Origin: Campylobacterales bacterium
Lineage (GTDB): Bacteria > Campylobacterota > Campylobacteria > Campylobacterales > Arcobacteraceae
Assembly (NCBI GenBank): GCA_016784825.1
Contig: JADHTT010000040.1
Coordinates: 1 to 6,887 of the forward strand
Reading direction: 5' to 3'
Length of the DNA: 6,887 bases
Shown here: positions 1 to 4,543 of the stretch, in pieces
Layout of the letters: each line of letters starts with the position of its first letter
Numbering within the stretch: the first letter of the stretch is position 1
Notes under the pieces: generated by a model
Database searches by the model: none
What the model saw: the letters and a program-made list of their open reading frames with translations, nothing else
What the model was told of the DNA's origin: nothing
Made by a program: the position numbers and the translations under genes

Positions 1-379
1 CTATCCTCTTTTTCCCATCTGCTATACCCAAAAGATAATCATCACTAGTTTTTCTATCATCAATAGAGTTACTTTTAGTATAGTTTTCAAGTGATATTTT
101 ATACTTGTCTCTAAACCTAGGAAATAACAATCTTATTTTGATATTGCTATTGTTTATATTATCTTGCCCTTTTTCATACACAGATTCATAAAAAATATCA
201 CCTTTATTTAAACTACCTTCACTTACTGCATAATCTTCTCTACTAAAACTCTTGTCTAGATAATTAGATGTATCATCTATAAAAACTTCCGTAGCTCCAT
301 AAGTACCATCCATAATCTCTTCTATATATTTTGCATTTACAATATTTACAAACAAAAATAATACTATAAAATATCTCAT
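1..379 (-). CDS. Exported protein of unknown function, N-terminal part (runs off the window)
   Basis: The frame is open from an ATG at 379-377 to the window edge, giving 126 codons without a stop; the C-terminus lies outside. The start is well supported: it overlaps the preceding gene's TGA as ATGA, and a strong Shine-Dalgarno (AGAAGGTG, 385-392) sits 5 nt upstream inside the end of that gene. The protein opens with a short Sec signal peptide (MRYFIVLFLFVNIVNA, probable cleavage after the last Ala), so it is exported. The mature part begins KYIEEIMDGTYGATEVFIDD and later has a beta-strand-like, charged segment (IKIRLLFPRFRDKYKISLE). That would fit an outer-membrane or periplasmic beta-rich protein, but this is only an impression and I do not recognise the family. 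Translational coupling to the upstream secreted protein suggests the two work together. Confidence 0.8.
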   Translation of the reverse strand, partial: MRYFIVLFLFVNIVNAKYIEEIMDGTYGATEVFIDDTSNYLDKSFSREDYAVSEGSLNKGDIFYESVYEKGQDNINNSNIKIRLLFPRFRDKYKISLENYTKSNSIDDRKTSDDYLLGIADGKKRI

Positions 380-864
380 TTGATCACCTTCTTAAAACAT
401 ATACCTGATTCATCATCACATATCTCATTTAGTATACCATCTTTGAAGCTAATATATCCATTATATCGTTTTTGTTTTTTCTTATTTAATCTTACATATG
501 TACATACAGAATTTTTACAATTCATATTTATTTCATAGTGATTTTTTTTAAATATTTTATGTGTTGGCTGATTATTTTCTAATTGTTTTATTAACTCTAA
601 AAGTAAATATTTATCTTTTTTATATTTATTCTTACCCTTAATATTAGGCTTTTTATTTGGTTCAAAAATTACATAATAGTCAAATGGTGTTAAGAGTGAT
701 AAAAGACCACCTAATGGTTTACCCACTAAATATCCTTTATCTATGGTACTAAAATCAGATATTACTCCTACAGTAATACCATGTAGTTTGATAGAATATT
801 GATCTTTTGATGATCCTAATAATACCACTGCAGATAAAAGAAGAGATAGTATTATTTTATTCAT
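376..864 (-). CDS. Small secreted (periplasmic) four-cysteine protein of unknown function
   Basis: A 162-residue protein with an N-terminal signal peptide: MNK, a hydrophobic core at about residues 4-17, and probable cleavage around GSS (17-19). No lipobox cysteine is present, so it is probably a soluble periplasmic protein. The middle region is lysine-rich (about residues 70-85 and 103-133). Four cysteines lie in two close pairs in the C-terminal third (C116/C121 and C149/C156), which suggests disulfides formed in the periplasm. A Gly/Leu-rich stretch at about 44-60 could be a buried strand or helix. I do not recognise the family. The gene starts 9 nt after the upstream acidic-protein gene with only a weak ribosome site, and its TGA overlaps the next ATG. 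It is therefore probably translated from the htpG mRNA and coupled to the exported protein downstream. Confidence 0.85.
   Translation of the reverse strand: MNKIILSLLLSAVVLLGSSKDQYSIKLHGITVGVISDFSTIDKGYLVGKPLGGLLSLLTPFDYYVIFEPNKKPNIKGKNKYKKDKYLLLELIKQLENNQPTHKIFKKNHYEINMNCKNSVCTYVRLNKKKQKRYNGYISFKDGILNEICDDESGICFKKVIK
385..392 (-). promoter_or_regulatory. Ribosome binding site fixing the start at 379
   Basis: On the minus strand this reads AGAAGGTG and lies 5 nt before the ATG at 379-377. It is embedded in the last codons of the upstream secreted-protein gene. It supports the ATGA-overlap start for the gene that leaves the window, which otherwise could not be judged from full length. Confidence 0.75.
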
Positions 865-873
865 AATCAGACT

Positions 874-1254
874 CTAGTTAATTCCAAAGAATTCTAAAGC
901 TTCCTCTTGATCATCATCCAAATCATCAATAGGGTTTGCTTTAATCTGATCTACAATATATGATTTCACTTGCTCTCTAGTTTTTTCAATATCATCAACT
1001 ATAGCAAATGCATTGTATCCCATTGGGTGATCATTAAAATAGAACTGACCATCACAATTGTCTTCAATAAATTGGGCTATTGTTCTATATGTAATAAAAT
1101 CAAATGAGATAGCATGCCACCCATAGTCTTCCATAGTTTCATCTGTAAATAGATCAAGACCATCACTTGGATGATCATGATATAGGTATTCGTTTTTCTT
1201 TGATTCTACAAGTTTCAAAAACGCATCTGGTTTTTCTATCTCAATTTTTTCCAT
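874..1254 (-). CDS. Small acidic cytoplasmic protein of unknown function, directly after htpG
   Basis: A 126-residue protein with no signal peptide or membrane segment, so probably cytoplasmic. It is strongly acidic: by my count 31 Asp/Glu against about 10 Lys/Arg, with an Asp/Glu cluster near the C-terminus (IDDLDDDQEE). The central part is rich in aromatic and His residues (YLYHDHPSDG, YGWHAISFDF, QFYFNDHPMGYNAF) and contains two HP dipeptides in similar DHP settings. This looks like a compact folded domain followed by an acidic helical tail. I do not recognise the family and give no function. The start is supported by an AAGGA site 5 nt upstream, in the 15-nt gap after htpG. Such tight linkage makes co-expression with HtpG likely, and a chaperone-related role is possible but unproven. 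Confidence 0.85.
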   Translation of the reverse strand: MEKIEIEKPDAFLKLVESKKNEYLYHDHPSDGLDLFTDETMEDYGWHAISFDFITYRTIAQFIEDNCDGQFYFNDHPMGYNAFAIVDDIEKTREQVKSYIVDQIKANPIDDLDDDQEEALEFFGIN

Positions 1255-1259
1255 AATAT

Positions 1260-1264
1260 TCCTT
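1260..1264 (-). promoter_or_regulatory. Ribosome binding site of the acidic-protein gene
   Basis: This reads AAGGA on the minus strand, 5 nt before the ATG at 1254. It occupies most of the 15-nt gap after the htpG stop codon, so no terminator fits between the genes. Confidence 0.7.
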
Positions 1265-1269
1265 TGTGA

Positions 1270-3174
1270 CTAAAGTGCTTTTGTCATCACTTCATTTAGT
1301 CTTTTTGTAAAAGCAACTATATCAGCTATAGCCATACCTTCACTTAATCTTGCTTGATCTAATAATAACCAAGAGATATTTTCAATCATTTTATCATCAG
1401 CACATGTGTTTAAAGCTTTAAGAATTTGATGATCTGGATTAATCTCTAAAATAGGAGCAGACTCTGGTACCTCTTGACCCATAGCTTTCATCATAGCTGC
1501 CATTTGAGCCATTGGATCATTTGGATCTTTTGTCACACAAGATGGTGAATCACTTAATCTTGTAGTAGTTTTTACCTCTTTTACAGCATCACCAAGTACC
1601 CCTTTAATCTTCTCTACAATAGATTTAAACTTCTCTTCAACCTCTTTCTTTTCCTCTTCTGTCTGTTCAACCACTGGAGCTTCACAAGATGTGATATCTT
1701 TAAATTCCCACTCTTGGTATGCACCAATAGCTGGAGTGATAACTTCATCAATCTCATGGTCATCTAATATAAGCACTTCGATATCATTTTTCTTGTAGCT
1801 TTCCATTAATGGTGAATTTCTAAGAACCCTTTCATCTTCACCTACAATATAGAAAATAGATTTTTGTTCACTATTTGCTCTTTCTTTATACTCTTTTAAT
1901 GATATCATTTTTGTAGCGTCATTAGTTGACTTATATCTTACAAGCTCCAAAAGTGTATCTTTATTTAGATGGTCTTGATAAATACCCTCTTTGATAGCTC
2001 TATTATACTGAGCAGTAAACTTCTCAAATTTTTCTTCATCTTTTGCAAGCTTTTTAATCTCACCTAAAACTTTTTTGATAGATGCTTGTTTGATATTTGC
2101 CATTACTCTATTTTCTTGAAGAAGCTCTCTAGATACATTTAACGGTAGATCATCAGAATCAATAATACCCCTTACAAATCTTAGATATGTAGGTAATAAC
2201 TCTTTTTCATCATCAGTGATAAACACCCTTTTTACATATAGCTTCACCCCAGGTTGAAAGTCAACTCTATACATATCCATAGGAGCAGTAGCTGGGATAT
2301 AGAAAAGTGTAGTATAGTTATTTACACCCTCTGCTCTTGTATGTACATGAGCCATCGGATCTTGCGAATCATGAGAAATAGTCTTATAAAATTCATTATA
2401 ATCTTCATCTTTTAAGTTTGCCTTTGATTGTGTCCAAAGTGCTGTAGCTTCATTAATCTGTTCTCTTTTTTTCTCAATTGATTTTGTAGCTTCTTTTCCA
2501 GCTTCCTTATCTTCATCAGATAACTCTTCTGTAACTTCTTCTGAATAGTTTAAGAAGATTGGATATGCAATATGATTTGAGTATTTTTTAACTACTGTTT
2601 CTACTTTATGTTTAGATGTATAGTCAGATACTTCATCCTCTTTTAATTTAATATAAATTACTGTACCACTTGTCTCTTTAATACAAGGTGCTAGATCAAA
2701 ACTACCTGTACCATCTGATGACCACTTGTATGCAGTCTCTTCTCCATCTTTTTTAGAGATCACATCAACTTGGTTTGCTACCATAAATACTGAATAAAAA
2801 CCTACACCAAATTGACCAATTAAGTTTGAATCTTTTTTAGCATCACCACTTAAAGCCTCTACAAATGATTTTGTACCAGATTTTGCAATAGTACCAATTG
2901 ATGCGATTAAATCTTCTTCATTCATACCAATACCATTATCCATAATTGTAATAGAGTTATCCTCTTCATCTATTTTGATATTAACTTGTCCAGACCAATC
3001 TTGGTAAGATTCTTTTAGATTATCATCTGTAAGTCTTAGGTAGTTTAGTTTATCAATTGCATCTGAAGCATTTGATACTAATTCTCTTATAAAAATCTCT
3101 TTATTTGAGTATAGTGAGTGAGTCATTAATTGAAGAAGCTGACCAACCTCTGTTTGAAATTCATGTTTCGCCAT
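1270..3174 (-). CDS. htpG: HtpG, HSP90-family ATP-dependent molecular chaperone
   Basis: Full-length (634 residues; E. coli HtpG is about 624) cytosolic HSP90. It works as a homodimer that binds and hydrolyses ATP to remodel client proteins, usually together with the DnaK system. The N-terminal GHKL ATPase domain (about 1-215) has the N-box RELVSNASDA with the presumed catalytic Glu31 and Mg-binding Asn35. It also has the nucleotide-binding Asp79 in MDNGIGM (78-84) and the lid glycine motif GQFGVGFYS (120-128). A charged stretch at 212-240 links to the middle domain, which carries LPLNVSRELLQ with Arg349 as the equivalent of the gamma-phosphate-contacting arginine. The C-terminal dimerisation domain is complete, and there is no MEEVD tail, as expected for bacteria. 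All key ATPase residues are present. The start is fixed by a good AAGGA site 6 nt upstream. A CIRCE operator upstream points to HrcA-controlled heat-shock expression. Confidence 0.98.
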   Translation of the reverse strand: MAKHEFQTEVGQLLQLMTHSLYSNKEIFIRELVSNASDAIDKLNYLRLTDDNLKESYQDWSGQVNIKIDEEDNSITIMDNGIGMNEEDLIASIGTIAKSGTKSFVEALSGDAKKDSNLIGQFGVGFYSVFMVANQVDVISKKDGEETAYKWSSDGTGSFDLAPCIKETSGTVIYIKLKEDEVSDYTSKHKVETVVKKYSNHIAYPIFLNYSEEVTEELSDEDKEAGKEATKSIEKKREQINEATALWTQSKANLKDEDYNEFYKTISHDSQDPMAHVHTRAEGVNNYTTLFYIPATAPMDMYRVDFQPGVKLYVKRVFITDDEKELLPTYLRFVRGIIDSDDLPLNVSRELLQENRVMANIKQASIKKVLGEIKKLAKDEEKFEKFTAQYNRAIKEGIYQDHLNKDTLLELVRYKSTNDATKMISLKEYKERANSEQKSIFYIVGEDERVLRNSPLMESYKKNDIEVLILDDHEIDEVITPAIGAYQEWEFKDITSCEAPVVEQTEEEKKEVEEKFKSIVEKIKGVLGDAVKEVKTTTRLSDSPSCVTKDPNDPMAQMAAMMKAMGQEVPESAPILEINPDHQILKALNTCADDKMIENISWLLLDQARLSEGMAIADIVAFTKRLNEVMTKAL

Positions 3175-3180
3175 GTAAAA

Positions 3181-3186
3181 TCCTTT
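3181..3186 (-). promoter_or_regulatory. Ribosome binding site of htpG
   Basis: This reads AAAGGA on the minus strand, ending 6 nt before the htpG ATG. It confirms the start that gives the standard MAKHEFQTEVGQLL N-terminus. Confidence 0.8.
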
Positions 3187-3209
3187 AATAATTTATATAA
3201 TATTTAGAG

Positions 3210-3220
3210 ATTTTATCATA
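3210..3220 (-). promoter_or_regulatory. Candidate -10 region of the htpG promoter
   Basis: The minus strand reads TATGATAAAAT, which holds two overlapping -10-like hexamers (TATGAT and TAAAAT). It sits in an A/T-rich stretch about 25-35 nt upstream of the Shine-Dalgarno. No good -35 is visible at 16-18 nt spacing; the nearest are weak matches such as CTTTAG. That is common in Campylobacterota, where the housekeeping sigma factor depends little on a -35. The CIRCE element lies about 35 nt further upstream. The call rests on the motif and position only. Confidence 0.5.
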
Positions 3221-3254
3221 ACTTTATAAAAGAAAGCTAAAGTTTTACAAATAA

Positions 3255-3281
3255 TTAGCACTTCTATAGATTGAGTGCTAA
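3255..3281 (-). promoter_or_regulatory. CIRCE element (HrcA operator) upstream of htpG
   Basis: A 27-bp inverted repeat with 9-bp arms and a 9-bp spacer. On the minus strand it reads TTAGCACTC-N9-AAGTGCTAA. The known consensus is TTAGCACTC-N9-GAGTGCTAA, so 17 of 18 arm positions match, with one G-to-A change at the first base of the right arm. CIRCE is the binding site of the repressor HrcA, which controls groESL and dnaK operons in many bacteria. Its place before htpG suggests that htpG and the genes behind it belong to the HrcA regulon. The TAG stop of the upstream glycosyltransferase gene (3278-3280) lies inside the left arm. HrcA itself is not encoded here. Confidence 0.9.
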
Positions 3282-4114
3282 ATTAACTTCTTATACTGCT
3301 CTTCCAAAGTAAACTCTTTTGCTTTTATAAAATTTTGCTTTTGGATTTTTTTAATCTCATCTGGATTTTGTAAAAGCATATCAATCTTATGAATAATAGA
3401 TGGATCATCTGGAGAATTCATAATAGAGAAATTATCAATAATCTCAAATGAATGATTTGTATCGGTTACAAAAACTACACATTTACAAGCCATAGCTCTT
3501 AATACATTTGAAGCAAAAAGCTTATTTGATGTTGGTAGTACAAATATATCTGATGCTCTAAATATATCACCTTGAGCCAAGACAACCTTATCACTTAAAT
3601 TCATCTCTTTAAGCACAGGAACCAAAGCTTTTAATTGTTCAGGTGTAGCAGATATCACACCTTTAAAATTTGTAGATTCAAGGTTTTGTAAGATTTTTAA
3701 AAACTGTATTACACCAGTTTTCTCGAAATTTTTTGCAGTGAAATATATTAACTTTGTTTTTTTATCAATATTATGGATATCTTTAAAAGCTTTTTTAAAT
3801 TTTTTCTTTTTAAATTTCAACACACTTGTATATGGATATATCACCTCTATGCGATTATTTGTGATTGTACTATTTGTCTTTGCTACTATTTGTGATTTAA
3901 TAGTATTTGAATTTACTATTATCTTTTTTGACTTCATCATTAGTTCAAGATCAGATGATTTTAGATTACCACTATGAAAGTATATATCTGGATTTTGTAT
4001 ATCTTTACCAAATCCCCATTTTTGGGCAAAACTTGGTTCTTCGTAAATAGAGCATTCAAACTCTTCACGAAACTTTTCTATTAATGGGGTCTTGGTTTTA
4101 TAGTATATAATCAA
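3278..4114 (-). CDS. Short GT4-like (GT-B fold) glycosyltransferase with altered EX7E motif
   Basis: A 278-residue protein resembling family-1/GT4 glycosyltransferases, which move a sugar from a nucleotide donor onto a glycan or lipid acceptor; most members are 350-400 residues. Family-like parts are IIVNSN followed by RIEVIYP (65-94, end of the N-terminal Rossmann domain), LIYFTAKNFEKTGV (122-135, the usual GRL..KG region of the C-terminal domain), and DIFVLPTSNKLFASNVLRAMA (189-209). At that last site retaining GT4 enzymes normally show E-x7-E, but here it is Lys198-x7-Arg206, so catalysis or donor binding may differ or be lost. There is no signal peptide or membrane segment. The start is TTG (4114-4112), overlapping the pilin gene's TGA as TTGA with only a weak AGAAGA site. 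The next in-frame ATG (residue 59) would cut most of the N-terminal domain, so TTG is preferred. The context suggests a role in surface glycan synthesis or glycosylation of an envelope protein. Confidence 0.8.
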   Translation of the reverse strand: MIIYYKTKTPLIEKFREEFECSIYEEPSFAQKWGFGKDIQNPDIYFHSGNLKSSDLELMMKSKKIIVNSNTIKSQIVAKTNSTITNNRIEVIYPYTSVLKFKKKKFKKAFKDIHNIDKKTKLIYFTAKNFEKTGVIQFLKILQNLESTNFKGVISATPEQLKALVPVLKEMNLSDKVVLAQGDIFRASDIFVLPTSNKLFASNVLRAMACKCVVFVTDTNHSFEIIDNFSIMNSPDDPSIIHKIDMLLQNPDEIKKIQKQNFIKAKEFTLEEQYKKLI

Positions 4115-4533
4115 TATAAGTCTTCTGAACTATTTGCCACTCCATCATCAGCAATCTTTTGACATAGAGTAGATGATGTAGGTGTAATTGTGACATTTAA
4201 TTTATGAGTAGAACTAGCTTTATCAACCTCTATAGATACACATGTAGCATTAGAAATTTTATACTCAACTTTTAGCTTTGTACTATCTAGAGTCCAAGTA
4301 TCTGTATTAAGTTCCACAGCATCACTAATATCTAAAATATCACTTTTTAAAGCATGACGACTTTTAATAGAAGTTGCAATAGTAGATATATCTTGCTTGA
4401 TAGTCTTAGCTACAGCAGCCTCTCTAGTCTCATTAAATTTTGGCAACGCAAATGATGCTAATATCCCAATCACTACAATTACAAATATTAATTCAATAAG
4501 TGTGAAGGCTTTTTTATTATTCACTTTTTTCAT
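4111..4533 (-). CDS. Pseudopilin / type IV pilin-like protein with class III leader
   Basis: A 140-residue protein with a textbook prepilin N-terminus: a short basic leader (MKKVNNKKA), cleavage expected between Ala9 and Phe10, then FTLIELIFVIVVIGILA with Glu14 as the conserved Glu5 of the mature protein. The leader ends in Ala rather than the usual Gly at -1, which prepilin peptidases can tolerate. The hydrophobic segment (about 10-30) is both a membrane anchor and the N-terminal assembly helix. The small globular domain has two cysteines (C98 and C124) that could form the C-terminal disulfide typical of minor pilins. It could belong to a type II secretion-like, type IV pilus or DNA-uptake apparatus; none of the partner genes (ATPase, platform, peptidase) is in the window. 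A strong AGGAG site overlaps the barrel gene's stop, and its own TGA overlaps the glycosyltransferase start. Confidence 0.92.
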   Translation of the reverse strand: MKKVNNKKAFTLIELIFVIVVIGILASFALPKFNETREAAVAKTIKQDISTIATSIKSRHALKSDILDISDAVELNTDTWTLDSTKLKVEYKISNATCVSIEVDKASSTHKLNVTITPTSSTLCQKIADDGVANSSEDLY

Positions 4534-4537
4534 ACTC

Positions 4538-4543
4538 TCTCCT
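4538..4543 (-). promoter_or_regulatory. Ribosome binding site of the pilin-like gene
   Basis: This reads AGGAGA on the minus strand, about 5 nt before the ATG at 4533. It shares bases with the TAG stop of the upstream barrel gene (4542-4544), so translation of the two genes is likely linked. It is the strongest ribosome site in the right-hand cluster. Confidence 0.75.

Noticed and set aside
3221..3232. Small A/T palindrome (TTTATAAA) in the htpG leader as an extra operator
   Set aside because: Too short and too A/T-rich to stand out in this base composition.
3255..3281. Inverted repeat read as an intrinsic terminator of the polysaccharide operon
   Set aside because: The arms are the CIRCE consensus, the 9-nt loop and modest G/C content are poor for a terminator, and no run of T follows on the minus strand. 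A weak terminator side-effect cannot be excluded.
3738..3977. Plus-strand open frame of 79 codons
   Set aside because: It lies entirely antisense within the glycosyltransferase gene, has no ribosome site, and its Phe/Ile/Leu-rich product is what A/T-rich antisense sequence produces by chance.
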